The notes under the pieces were generated by a model, which was not told the DNA's origin, searched no databases, and saw only the letters and a list, made by a program, of their open reading frames with translations. Below are positions 25,052 through 35,278 of a DNA stretch of 52,500 nucleotides, one piece after another (the first letter of the stretch is position 1; every line of letters begins with the position of its first letter). Source of the stretch: Cristatella mucedo (lineage: Eukaryota > Bryozoa > Phylactolaemata > Cristatellidae); the NCBI GenBank assembly GCA_009760855.2, contig WPIO01000042.1, positions 3,062,501 to 3,115,000 of the forward strand. Direction: 5' to 3'. Made by a program: the position numbers and the translations under genes.

Positions 25052-25102
25052 GATTTAAACCACGTCAGTGCCTCGTCTGCCAGACTGATCGTTGTTCTCA
25101 AT

Positions 25103-25256
25103 AAATAATAATAATGATAATACACTTGATAAAGCGCCCTCAGAGAACTCAATCTCTCTCTAGGCGCTTTACATTTGCTGCAAAGGGAAATGCAATCGAA
25201 TGGTGAGTAAAATCATGCTTGACAAACAAAAAAATAAATAATATGGTTAGGGGGGA
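25103..25256 (-). mobile_element. 154-bp LINE A 3' end with CTCAAT target duplication
   Basis: It contains the (ATA)n tail, both hairpin arms, the TTTGCTGCAAAGGGAAA stretch and part of the 3' UTR ending in GGTTAGGGGGG, flanked by CTCAAT at 25097-25102 and 25257-25262. B-4 continues directly on both sides. Confidence 0.85.
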
Positions 25257-25375
25257 CTCAATCGGTCAAGTAGGACAACGTGATCAATGGTGTCGAAGGC
25301 AGCTGATAGATCTAGTAGCACTGGGGCAGTGACATTTCCGTCATCGTTGCTGCATAGGTTGTCATTGGTTACACG

Positions 25376-26044
25376 GAAGAGAGCGAATTAATTCAAGATG
25401 CAAGTTGTGGGCCGGCCGATGCATACGCCTCCATCGGCAACCGTGAGTTTGGGAACACATGCACTTATTGTGCAAAGCTGTGCCGTCCCATGGCCACTTG
25501 GCCCAGTTCGGGTAAGATTGACTAACTATTAATTATTATGAATTAACTCTAGCCCACCTACCTTCACCTGGCTTTCTATTCGTGAGGACAAATAATTGAG
25601 AACCCGCACTGTGCCTGACCGGGACCCGCCTCACTTAGCAGTAATTGCAAAGTTTAACTCATTTGCTTTCGACTAAAACCGTGCTACCGTGAGAGACTCC
25701 ATTTAGCGGCGATTCACAGAGCTTACGTGAACGCTGCGGTCCACAGCGAGGCTCTCCAACCACCGGCGCACACAAATCCGGGTTTATGCTGCTCCGACGC
25801 GAAGAGCCAAGTCATCTTTTTACCTCTTGCGCCAAAGAGTCTGCTATATCGCTCACACAGACCAGCCCGAGTGGCTTCCTGGTTCGTGCAACCAGCGTAC
25901 AGACCCACGGCGGCGTACGTCTCGCTCGGATTAAGCGGTCTCGGGACTCGTAGCTCGTGGGGGCAGTAGAATTACGGAATCGGACTCCTTGCAGGTGAAG
26001 AAAGATTGGAGTACCGGAATGAAGTGCGACTGCACCGACCGGCG
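25376..26044. other. Unassigned stretch, no gene supported
   Basis: Frames at 25723-25969 are open on both strands without recognised motifs. A donor-like GTAAGA occurs at about 25510, without an acceptable partner. Confidence 0.35.
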
Positions 26045-26235
26045 TAAGGCAGTACGGTGAAGCTAACCCTAACCCTTGCATGCTGACCCTGTGCATGTCA
26101 CCCCTAACCATGTTGATACCACTCACCATTCGATAGTGTTTCCTTTGCAGCAAATATAAATTTCCTTGAAAGAGATTGAGTTCTCTGAGGGCGCTATATC
26201 AAATGTACTATCATTATTATTATTATTATTATAAC
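26045..26235 (+). mobile_element. LINE A 3' UTR and tail
   Basis: TGCATGCTGACCCTGTGCAT and GTCACCCCTAACCATG mark the A 3' UTR. A changed left arm (AATATAAATTTCC), AAAGAGATTGAGTTCTCTGA, GGGCGCTATATC and an ATT run complete the tail. Confidence 0.75.
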
Positions 26236-26252
26236 ATCACATAGCAACTTGC

Positions 26253-26345
26253 AAGCCGTGAGTGCGCTACACAAAACTCTCCTATGTAACACCCACGTGG
26301 TCTTTATGACTTTGTGGGGTTACAGACGGAGATACATTTCATTAT
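26253..26345 (+). mobile_element. LINE B 3'-end fragment
   Basis: GAGTGCGCTACACAAAACTC, ACACCCACGTGGTCTTTATG and GGGTTACAGACGGAGATACA are the last 90 bp of family B; everything 5' is missing. It follows directly on the (ATT)n of the A tail. Confidence 0.7.
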
Positions 26346-27610
26346 CAAGCTGGATGGCCACGTCTACGACCTTGGCAGCGGTCCCATCAGGGACAACACG
26401 AGGTCAGGCCGCAGCAGGGCTGTGGCCAGCCTCGAAGCACCTGTCTACGGTCAGCAGCTGTTGCACAAGATCCGGCAGGGCCGCAACCAACGGGTTCAGG
26501 GCAAGGTCACGCCTGGCCCTGACCATATCGACGTCGAGGCACGGCGACGGCAGAGAGTGAATAGAGTTTCCTCCAGCTTTGGCCAGATACCGCTGCCTCG
26601 AGCGGTATCTGGCCAAAGCTGGGATGGACGCAGTAGGCCGCTGCATGAGCAAGCTCAACCGGGTGCGATCGACAAAGCAACAGGCTTTAAAGCGAACGAC
26701 CGTCGCAGGCGTCGAAGCAGCCGATGCAAGAGAAGTGGCCGAGGGTGCCAAAGCGATTGGCTGGAAGTCGACACCAGCGACACCTGCTTCCCCTCGATTG
26801 GTACCCTGGGAGTACCAGGCCTCTCAAGCCGCCGACCAAGGCGGTTACCGAAAGCGGTGCAGGCCGTCTCCTTTGGAGAGAAGGTTCGTTGCCAACGATT
26901 GTATCAGCGCTGCAGCACAGCCTTCCGAGGTATCGTCCAGCCCAGAGGCCCGCCCGCTCGCACTGCGGATGGCGCCACCATCGAGGGGCGGACTGCTGCT
27001 GAAGAGCGAGCGCTGCTCGAGTCCAAGGGCTGGGGTAAGAGACCCTCCGCCTACCCCTTTCGCCTACCCCCTTCGCGTACCGCAGCACGCGCGGCTCTGT
27101 CGAGCCAGAAGCGAGCTAGGACGGAAACTACGTAGGGTCCGAAGAGCTGAGCATCCTGCAGGACTGGGTGGCCCGGATGTGCCCATGCATAGTCGCTGGG
27201 CCTTACTATGTCTCGTGTACGCGTCTTCAGAGGATCGAACGATACATCATGCATAGTCGCCGAGCATTACCGTGTCTAGTATCGATACTAAAAATCAAGG
27301 GCTTGGATCAGGTCTCGGCGAGAGGTCAAAACCATGGATCGAATGAATGAGGTCACTCGATCCTCGAGCAACATCGCCTTGAAATCGCCTTGACTCTCGC
27401 TGGGGCCGATGCCTAGTTGATGGCACCAGTGCGCCCGAGGTCAGGACGGGGTCAGGCAAACTAGAAACCCTCAGCTCCACGCAGTGACCGTAGTTGCTAA
27501 ATCGCTATCGGCGGTGCATTTGTGCAAAGTGACGAAGCAGGCCTGCAGCCGTGGAAGGCTGCAGGCTGCAGGCATCGGTGGCAGTCTGGTCTATGATCTG
27601 GCGTAGGATC
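26346..27610. other. Coding-like GC-rich segment of unknown origin
   Basis: Long open frames exist on the plus strand (26314-27135 and 26579-27256) and the minus strand (26404-26751). Pieces look protein-like, for example KLNRVRSTKQQALKRTTVAG on plus and DGTAAKVVDVAIQLDNEMYL on minus (about 26330-26400), but I recognise no family. A perfect 22-bp palindrome lies at the middle, so part of the coding appearance on opposite strands is forced. A diverged 64-bp direct repeat (27187 and 27251) follows. It may be a transposon or gene relic broken by an inversion; nothing stronger can be said. Confidence 0.3.
26573..26622. repeat. Perfect hairpin, 22-bp arms, 6-nt loop
   Basis: The left arm 26573-26594 begins CCAGCTTTGGCCAGATACC, the loop is GCCTCG, and the exact inverse is 26601-26622. 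Confidence 0.95.
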
Positions 27611-27760
27611 TAATAATAATAATAAAAATAATGCACTTGATAAAGCGCCCTCAGAGAACTTAGTCCCTCTCTAGGTGCTTTACATTTGCTGTAAAGTGAA
27701 ATGGAAAAATTTAAAGTGAATGGTTAGGAGTGAAATGCACAGGATCAGGCCTAGGATCTG
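27611..27760 (-). mobile_element. LINE A 3' tail, left member of an inverted pair
   Basis: The (TAA)n run, AAAGCGCCCTCAGAGAACTT, and CTAGGTGCTTTACATTTGCT are followed by 3' UTR sequence to about 27760. Its truncated 5' side faces the plus-strand tail at 27960-28145. Confidence 0.8.
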
Positions 27761-27959
27761 GCCCAGATCCAGGATACGGAAGTAGCTGCGTTTGACAGAG
27801 TCTCCACTTTTTGGTGAATAATTTTAGTAACCTTACGAAGCAGCACAGATTCAAGCACATCAAACCTCTACTCACCCAGTGGTCGACTATTGCACCTCTA
27901 CAGCATTCAACTCAGGGCCGCTGATCACAGATTACGAATGCCAGCAGTTCATACCCCAC

Positions 27960-28145
27960 TAAGCAAACTTGCATGCTGACCCTATGCATGTCACCCCTAA
28001 GCATTCGATTCTTGTTGTTTATTTAGCATGCTACTACTAACCATTCAATCATGCTTTCCTTGCAGTATATGTAAAGCGCCTAGAAAGAGATTGAGTTCTT
28101 TGAGGGTGCTTTATCAAGTGTGTTACTGTTATAATTATTATTATA
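27960..28145 (+). mobile_element. LINE A 3' tail, right member of an inverted pair
   Basis: TGCATGCTGACCCTATGCAT, TGTCACCCCTAAGCATTCG, GTAAAGCGCCTAGAAAGAGA and GGGTGCTTTATC precede a broken ATT run. The left hairpin arm GCGCC faces GGTGC, giving a G-U pair. Confidence 0.8.
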
Positions 28146-28509
28146 TTAGCGCCTCTCCGCAAATCCTGTTGAGTTTAAGTAACGCTGGAAAACCGGAGAT
28201 GAATTGAATAGTGAAAAGGTGCCGGTGAAAACCTGCTGACAAATATACATCAGCATTGGCTGCAGCGTTCAGACTGTCTAATTTGAATTCCATTTTCGAA
28301 GGTGACTTCATCTCAGTAGGATAGTAAATTTAACCGCTCTTTCTTTCTTTAGAAAACTTCTGGCGGCTTTTTGCTTCCCTTTTTGCTCAGAATATTTTAT
28401 TTCTACAATTCTTGGAGCCAGCGAGCTTCTGGTGGCGATCCTGACACTATTCTCAGAAATCTTTGCCTCGAGATTTCTCACTCGAATGCACCACAATAGC
28501 ACGGATTGC
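28146..28509. other. Unassigned spacer
   Basis: Ordinary AT-leaning sequence between two A tails. I see no gene or repeat in it. Confidence 0.4.
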
Positions 28510-28600
28510 CTTTCTTTGCAGCATATCATGCGTACGGTGCCTCGATAGAATTTAGTTCGCTTAGGGCACCATATAAATTCATTATTATTATTATTATTAA
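28510..28600 (+). mobile_element. Solo 3' tail of LINE family A, diverged
   Basis: TTCTTTGCAGCATATCATGC, TCGATAGAATTTAGTTCGCT, AGGGCACCATATAAATTC and six ATT units. The left hairpin arm is badly eroded. Confidence 0.6.
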
Positions 28601-29062
28601 ATACTTTTTCCCATTTGATGGATCTAATACAATGAGCATGCACTTCCGCAGCGGAGTGGTATGTAAAAGGAAGATTTATAGGTCTTGAAAGGGCGCTAAA
28701 TGTAGGTTTTCCGATCAACTTTTTATATTTGATGAGCACTATTGTGGGCTGGCTATATTAGGAAAAGGCTAAATTCCGGAAGGTTTGCTTTTTCGAAGCT
28801 TTCTGGGACCGATTTCTAGCAGACGTGCACGCTTCGAAAAATAATGGAGCCAGCCGGTTCTAAATTAGCCCACGCGGTATGCAAATATAACAAATTCAGA
28901 GGTGTGTTAGCGATTTCTGCGAGCTCACATTGCGATTCGAAGTCATCCCATCATGAGTCTCAGAGGACTGCAGACTTGCCACATCTGAAGGATCAGTTTG
29001 TTGTTGTACGGGTCTGGCATTCAAAAACCATGTGTCAGCTCTCTAGCCACGTGTGCTCCTTC
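28601..29062. other. Unassigned spacer
   Basis: No recognised protein, RNA or repeat. The open frame 28844-29074 runs into LINE B sequence and has no motif. Confidence 0.4.
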
Positions 29063-29530
29063 TTGCCTAGCTGAACTGCTGCACCAGTTTCAGCCTCCTC
29101 GTGCCCTTAGGTCCTGATGGACAATAAATTAGCTGCTCCATTCCTCTACTTAAAGACCGTTGGCGACAGAAGCTTTTGCTCTGCATGTCCTAGGCTGTGG
29201 AACTCACTTCCAAAATTCTTAAAAAACGACACCTACTCTTCTGCTGCCGACTATGGCATATCCTTTCCAGCCATCCTGAGCTGCTACTTCAATGCTACTC
29301 ACTACCCCGACTGCTCTCCGGACTCAGCTAAGCTTTTCGCGTTATCTCTTTTGCATGATATAAAGTCTGTTGGCTACCGAATGCGTACCGAAAGCCGCTT
29401 AGGCTTTGAGTGCGCTATACAAAACTCTCCTGCGTAACACCCAAATCTCCTGTTGCTATACAAAAGAAGTTGTTAAATCAGCTAGTGTAGTCGTTTTGGC
29501 TTTTTGGACTTACAGACGAAGATGCATACG
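29063..29530 (+). mobile_element. LINE family B 3' part, copy B-7, with SINE-1 end inside
   Basis: It reads DNKLAAPFLYLKTVGDRSF, CPRLWNSLPKFLKND and the C-terminal RTESRLGFECAIQNSPA with a stop, so the last 100 codons are open. The 3' UTR is split after AACACCCAAA by about 48 bp of SINE-1 end (29443-29491, CTATACAAAAGAAGTTGTTA and AATCAGCTAG), then resumes as GTCGTTTTGGCTTTTTGGAC. Confidence 0.75.
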
Positions 29531-29932
29531 TACATGCATATGTTTCTTAAAAGCATACGTGCACACCAACTTCAGTCAGCTGCTCTATATATTCACTGCA
29601 GTCTAAGTAACCTGTCTTGCAACAGGCGCCACTAAGCTCAGCAGAGTGTCTCCGTCATGTTTCCAAAGTGGCTGAGCGACGAAGCGATGCACAGGGCGAA
29701 TGCTGTGTCAGGGTCGTAATTGAAGCTAGAAAACCAACTGCTTGTAAACTATGTTTGGGCTAGTTCCTGGGTCCTTCTCGATGAAAAGGAGCCGTACAGT
29801 GTAAAGATATGCGATGGATGAGACAATGCGTAAGCTTGACTGAGAGCACTGCCAGCCAGCGAGCAAGGCTGGATAAAGCGGCTGACAAAGCAGCCGACTG
29901 CCTTCGATAGCAAGTTTAATAGAATAGTCCAT

Positions 29933-30011
29933 CTAGATTTCCCCAAGGGGCACCAGTTTCATATAAAAATGATTCACATATTCCGTGAGCTAGATTTCCC
30001 CAAGGGGCACA
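29933..30011. repeat. 21-bp direct repeats about 58 bp apart
   Basis: CTAGATTTCCCCAAGGGGCA occurs at about 29934 and 29991. The core CCCCAAGGGG is itself palindromic. The 37 bp between them is AT-rich. Confidence 0.85.
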
Positions 30012-30103
30012 TATTAAATATGTTTTTTTTGAATGCCTCTGAGAAGGACAGTGAGAAGGAGATGACAAGGATATGTACGACATATATGAGAACTTCCTAT
30101 TAT

Positions 30104-30150
30104 ATTTATGAGATATCTATATATATCTATATCTATATCTATGAGATGTC
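30104..30150. repeat. (TATATC)n AT-rich repeat
   Basis: Irregular TATC/TATATC units bounded by TATGAGAT on both sides. Confidence 0.8.
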
Positions 30151-31074
30151 TATGAGAAAAAGAGTAGCACTCTCTGGTGAAGTCGCACTCGATGCTTGTA
30201 GCGAGCAGGTAGGACAGCAATGTCAGCTCCAATCCGGGGAGCGATGGCGATGACCTCGGCGATGAGCTCGGTCGCACGAAGCTTCGGCCGTGTGAGCATC
30301 TGCTCCACTTGCGTCACGCAGCAACTTTCCATAGCCTTTTGGGCTTCTGCTCGCCAGTTGTCGATGCTAGCTGCGGTGAATGGGTTGGCCATGAGGTTGC
30401 TATGAGCTCCTCCCCCCCCCCCGCAGCCCCAGCTTGAGTCAGGCGCCGAACTCAGGCTGGCAGATATTTGGCCTTGGGCGTATGCGGTCACTGCGTCACT
30501 GTGGCACTAAGAGGATGCATCCAGAGCCTATTGGGCTGTGGATGCATCAGGCAAATCTGCCTGCGGCTTTACAGTCGTTCATGTCCTTCGGAAGATGTCA
30601 GCAAACCACGCTCTGCTGTCGTTCTGCCGAACTAGTGACCACTGTGGCCTTCCTTGGGCAGGAAGTAGAAGTAGGTCGCTCACGCGGTCGCTTCTATTTA
30701 CGTCCTGCCTTCGGCACGGCGACGCTTCGCTAGATCTCCTCCAAGGCTCGCCAAGTTCCACCTCCAGCTTGGGATGTCGAGTCGTCAGGATGAGGCCAGC
30801 TGAGCGCTCGCTGCTGACCTTCTGACCTTTCGAGTGGCGGTTCGTTGAACGGATTACCAAATCACCGCCACGCCACGTGGCGCATGTTTCAGCAAAGCGT
30901 CGTCATCGCCATTTCCAAGTCGGAAATCAATCGCTGTCTGCCGATTCAAGGAGCTCCACCTGTTCTTCTACATCTTAAGCGTCATCACCGCAGCCTTGTC
31001 TCAGTCGCCGGCTATTCCACCCACAGTCGGTGATCCCACGGTACTCGCGTTGCAGCGATCCAGGCCGGCCTTGG

Positions 31075-31200
31075 TTGGCCCCGAGGGTGACGTGCTCACC
31101 TTTAACGACCAGGGTCGTGGGCTCAAGCCCTGCGGCATACTTAAAGCCCCTGGATAGAGATTGAGTTCTGTTAGGGTACTATATAAATGAAGCACCTGGG
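31075..31200 (+). mobile_element. SINE-2 copy
   Basis: GACGTGCTCACCTTTAACGA (A-box half), GGGTCGTGGGCTCAAGCCC (B-box half), AAAGCCCCTGGATAGAGATT and GAGTTCTGTTAGGGTACTAT. The last part repeats the A-type tail hairpin (AGAGATTGAGTTCTGT), linking SINE-2 to LINE A. Confidence 0.75.
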
Positions 31201-31684
31201 TAGAGGTGGGAGTTGCTAGCGAGGCGTGCTCTATCTCTCCTGCAAGGCTTGGCTGACCCAGACCTGCCTTGTTGCCTATCTGCCGCGTGTTACTGGCTGT
31301 GTTTCAGTTTCAACGGAGCGTCATCTTTCTCTTCATCTTCCCATTTTGCTATAGAAAATAAAAGCTTCGCCGTAACCGAGAAGAGTAACCGCTGCGAGTA
31401 AATGTGCGTGCAAAAGCTTCGATTCCTCGGCGAGTCTTACAGCGAGGCTACTTTCCAGCGAACCACTTCACAAGTCCGGCCAAGTGTCTAGATGATGAGA
31501 TGCAGTCTTCGGCTAAAAAGAAGTCCGAAGCAAGTAGCAGATTACCATGTGAACTCTTACATCGAGTAACGCATCAACGGAGTAATTTGTAGTGGGTTTT
31601 AGAGCAAAGCATGCCGCCGTGTCGGTTTTGCTGCAAGCATGTAAGAAGCCGCTTAAGGAATGCTGACGTAGTTATTGTCCTTCT
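31201..31684. other. Unassigned spacer
   Basis: Short open frames only. I see no recognised gene or repeat. Confidence 0.4.
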
Positions 31685-33000
31685 GCTAGTCCCGTTGGAG
31701 ATCTCTGCGCTTTTCATAACGGCAGACAGGAAGTCCCGCTCCAAGTCCTCGCGCCTGGATGGTCACTAACTTCTTTCTTGCGGTCTATCGCCTTGGCATC
31801 ACTGCCACTGAATTTCGATGGCCTAGGTCATATCTCTGTGGGAAATTTCTAAGCGCAGTGAGTGGTCAACGGCCGACGGTCGTTCGGAGGGTCTTTAAAG
31901 TATGCGGTACACCAGGTTCTGTTCTAGGTTCACTTTTCACAATTCTAGCTCCCTCTGGCCAATGTAATCGAAAAGCACTGCACAGGCCTTCATTTTCATT
32001 GTGCAGAGGACACACGTCTGTCTGTACCTTTGCTTTGATCCCTTACAGCACCAAGATCTCAATTGCAGCATACATTGCTAACGTCGACGCTCGCATTGCA
32101 AAGTTTTCTTAAAATAGATTGACGACAAAACCAATTTTATAGATTCTGGAAAACCTAGTTTAACTCTCGGAAACTGAAAAAAAGCCCGAGCCTCAAATGG
32201 GTTCGGCCAGTATACGTTGCCTCTGTGTGGAGTCTGGGTGTCCTATTCCAAAATGACCGATCGCCACATGACCACTGCAGATCCACTGTCGAGTGTGCAT
32301 CCTTTCAACTACGCGACACTGAGAAAACTCGGGCTTGCTTAGATTAGGACTCCACAGCGTAGCGTAGCGGGCCAGTGCATCTTTGTTGACCAGTCAGTCT
32401 GGGCTTTCTCATCCTTTTTAGTCGCTGTTTGCCATCTTCCTAATTCCTGTTATTTTATGTTATGTTACTTAGCACTCACAGCTGATGCAAAACTTGACTG
32501 CGGCAACACTTGACTGCGGCGGTGGTAGCCGCGCTGCAACGCGACACACCCGCTCATCGACCTGCACTGGGCACCCAACGAGCAGCGAATTGACTTCGAA
32601 AATGTGTCGCTCACTTTTAGGCTCCTCCATTCTCTTTCTTCGGCCAATATCTATTGGCCATACTTCTTAATCAGGCTTTGCGTCGTGACACCTGCCTTTC
32701 TAACTCCATTCATCTAGCTTTGCCTCTAACCAACCTCAAATCCCATGGAGACCGTGCTTTCAGTACGTGTGCTCCCGAAGCCTGGAGCTGACTACTGACG
32801 GACAGAACGACAGACACCGACGTGATGATATATAATCCAAGAACGCGCCGGTTCCTCATAGCATTTGCTTCATTCGTGCGAACTGCCCTAGTGTGCGTAT
32901 GCCTACTGAAACGGACTGAAAGCCGGCTTCCTTTCCAGCAAATGTAAAGTGTCTTGAAAGAGATGTAGTTCTCTTAGGGCAGTGTGCAATCCTGTTGCTA
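31685..33000 (+). mobile_element. LINE family A, degenerate copy A-4
   Basis: A frame at 31759-32112 gives RLGITATEFRWPRSYLCGKF and CGTPGSVLGSLFTILAP, which match the reverse transcriptase stretch LGITGTALQWFRSYLS and [10 protein letters not shown]. The YADD region is unreadable. C-terminal sequence (CGDRAFST-like, APEAWS-like) follows at about 32500-32790 and a tail with GTAAAGTGTCTTGAAAGAGA at 32940-33000. It is more diverged than A-2 and A-5 and therefore probably older. Confidence 0.65.
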
Positions 33001-33471
33001 CAAAAATTTCTATGCTTAAACGCCCTGGCGATCTATCACTTTTGAGCAGAAGCGTGGAACTGTCCGGTCGCAACCTTGACCTTTGAGACTTTGCGGTCGC
33101 CAGTCGGAAGATTCGTCCGCTGTAACCGCACCTGCGAGTGTAGGAGACTAGCTCGCTGTTGTCGCTGGCGCCTTTTATTCGCCTTATACTATATTGATGC
33201 TTTGACGTGTGCACAGAGGTAACGAGTTTCCATTTCGATTCTTTCATCTAGCGCCCGACTACTGAGCCTGCAGCTGCGGGGTACAAGCAAACTAAGGTCC
33301 GGCTCCGAGTCCGCTCCAAGTAGCTCCGCACTCGCAGGAGCTCAATCCTATTGGAGCTCTCCGATCAGGTCGTTTATTCACTAGTTCAAGCGTTCAAACT
33401 TTAATGTGATTTTATTTTACGAGAGCTCAGCAATTCTATAAGAATATGTATAATAATACGCTTAGCTGATT
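33001..33471. other. Unassigned spacer
   Basis: No gene or repeat family recognised. GGAGCTC-type words cluster at 33340-33362. Confidence 0.4.
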
Positions 33472-33610
33472 TTGCAGCCTCATTTGTGTTGCGGCAGAAG
33501 AGCCTCTACGGCTGTCGCTACGGCCTGCAGTGGGCAATAAAAGATCGCCCGCTACAGGACTCGAACCCTCGACCCCTGGGTCGTGAAGAGTCGCATAGCC
33601 CATCCATTGG
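33472..33610 (-). mobile_element. SINE-1 copy, diverged
   Basis: On the minus strand: GGGTTCGAGTCCTGTAGCGG (B-box half), GGGCGATCTTTTATTGCCCA, the CGTAGCGACAGCCGTAGAGG body, and an end at AAATCAGCTAAG. Confidence 0.65.
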
Positions 33611-33783
33611 CAGCTATCGCAAAAGACTCCAGCATACCAAAAACTTCTACTTTGAAAGTCGAGTCGAAGCAGCCGTCCGGAAGAGAGCACTAAACAGGTT
33701 TTATCGGCTTCGCTTTTGTCCATATCGGAGAGCCTCGCTTGCACGAGCACTGGTCGGCTGCAGACGGCGTTGCGATACGGCCT

Positions 33784-33872
33784 CTAATAATAATAATAAT
33801 AATAATAATACACTTTATATAGCGCCCTCAGAGAACTCAATCTCTCTCTAGGCACTTTACATTTGCTGCAAA
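33784..33872 (-). mobile_element. Solo 3' tail of LINE family A
   Basis: Nine TAA units, TATAGCGCCCTCAGAGAACT, CAATCTCTCTCTAGGCACTT and TTGCTGCAAAGG. The left arm as read on minus is AAAGTGCC while the right is GGGCGCTAT, giving one unpaired position. Confidence 0.8.
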
Positions 33873-34207
33873 GGCCTAAGCGCTTGCGGCCAACGAGTTC
33901 GATGGAGGATTCTCGGAAAACCACGGTCAGTGGATTATAGCTCGATGATAGAGCTAATAAAACATCTGCACGACTCCCTAAGATAACTATACCTCTTCCT
34001 AGCCATTTTGAGTGTGGTGAAATGGAAACGTTTCGATTGGTCGGCCGTGACGATGCGCGCACACTTTCAGCACGCATTGGCACCCAAAGGGAAACCCACG
34101 CGGTAGGAGCAAAGCTGTGAAGAGTCTGCGAGTGTCCAGCTTATTGCTAAATGTCGTCCAGCCAAGGTACTTTGCGACGTCGTTCGGGAGTGAGCGAAAA
34201 ATATAAT
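33873..34207. other. Unassigned spacer, possible LINE end on minus strand
   Basis: The minus frame 33999-34211 contains RSLPNDVAKYLGWTTFSNKL, which recalls the WNSLP...F...L end of LINE proteins, but neither family A nor B matches directly. Treated as unresolved. Confidence 0.3.
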
Positions 34208-34335
34208 TCATCCATTTATTTTATTTATTTATTTTTACAGCACCCTAAGGCAGCTAAATCTCGACCCGGGCGCTTTACGTGTGCTGCACGGCTCGACTCC
34301 ACGACCTCGGCCGCCAAATGCATTCACCTTGACCT
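34208..34335 (-). mobile_element. SINE-2 copy with (ATTT)n tail
   Basis: On the minus strand: GGTCGTGGAGTCGAGCCGTG (B-box half), AAAGCGCCCGGGTCGAGATT, AGCTGCCTTAGGGTGCTGTA, then a tail of AAAT units at 34208-34236. Confidence 0.65.
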
Positions 34336-34705
34336 TGGCCATCGAAGGCGAGCACCCAGAGACTTGGGCCAAACCGGAGCGGGTTCAGGCGTTGGGAGCA
34401 TGCGAACTGAGAGCGCTGTCTCCGACGGTCCGCGCGCGAATGGCGTTGGGGGCGTTTTAAATAATTTTGCCCTCCATCCGCGAGCGAGCCGGGGGCGGGC
34501 GGGCGGGGACAAAAAGAGAAATGACGGAACGGACTCGACAGCCACACGCGACTGACTTCACCGGACGGTGGTGCTCGTTACTGGCGGCGCTCGCCGGGCT
34601 CTACTGCAGACTATAGCGACTCGCGGCGACGAACGGCTCGCGGGCGGAAGAAGCGACGGACGGCGCGCGGCGGCGGCCCTCAAAACCGCAGCGAGCTGAA
34701 TGGCG

Positions 34706-34768
34706 AGCGCTGCTGCTGCTGCTGCTGCCGATGCTGCCGCTGCTGCCGCTGCTGCCGCTGCTGCTGCT
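34706..34768. repeat. (CTG)n with CCG interruptions
   Basis: CTG units interrupted by GATGCTGCCG and repeated CTGCCG hexamers. Confidence 0.9.
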
Positions 34769-35278
34769 GCGTTTCGGCAGCGGTCTCAGGCTCGCAGATG
34801 TCGAAGCCTCAGACCGGAAGCCCCGCCCCTAATCCTTGTACCCGAATGAGCCGCAGACAGCGCTAGAGCTTCAGCTGCAGGCGTGTCTGTCTTCTCAATT
34901 CCCGCCCAGGCACGATCGGTCACAGCGAGCAAACAATTTCTCACCGCTCTACGTACGCCGGTGGGCGGCGGCTGCTCTCTCTTCGCCTCATTGTACTGCG
35001 AGCTCGCTCGCAGCCAGAGCTCTCTCGGACGGCGAAAAGTATTAGGGATCTTCTATTTTAATCTTTGAAAATTTAGATATTTGATATCAGATGAAGTAGT
35101 AATATATTTCTTCTTAATGTCAGACGTCTGTACGACGCTTTTCGTTAGCTCTGCGGCTGCTCCGCTTCGAGCTTATGTGGCCGCGAAAGCTGGACCCGCG
35201 CGAGCGCGGCGATTGGCGACGAAGCCTGCACGCAAAGACCGAACAGGAAAGCCCGGATCCGCGAAGTGGCGACAGCTT

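Larger units (their letters stand above)
23820..25375 (-). mobile_element. LINE family B, copy B-4 with two tail insertions
   Basis: On the minus strand it runs from a reverse transcriptase segment (about 25375-25257, encoding the [14 protein letters not shown] block) through [32 protein letters not shown] and the intact catalytic block [13 protein letters not shown] (near 24840), to C-terminal and 3' UTR sequence near 23830. Two family A tail fragments sit inside it with 6-bp target duplications. Frameshifts and stops make it inactive, but the active-site aspartates remain. Confidence 0.8.
29531..31074. other. Unassigned region with a coding-like minus-strand segment
   Basis: The minus-strand frame at 30150-30491 contains NPFTAASIDNWRAEAQKAME and RATELIAEVIAIAPRIGAD, which look like folded-protein sequence; a second open piece lies at 30579-30860. 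No start, family or splice pattern could be fixed. Simple repeats at 29933-30011 and 30104-30150 are listed separately. A run of C residues is at 30412-30422. Confidence 0.3.
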
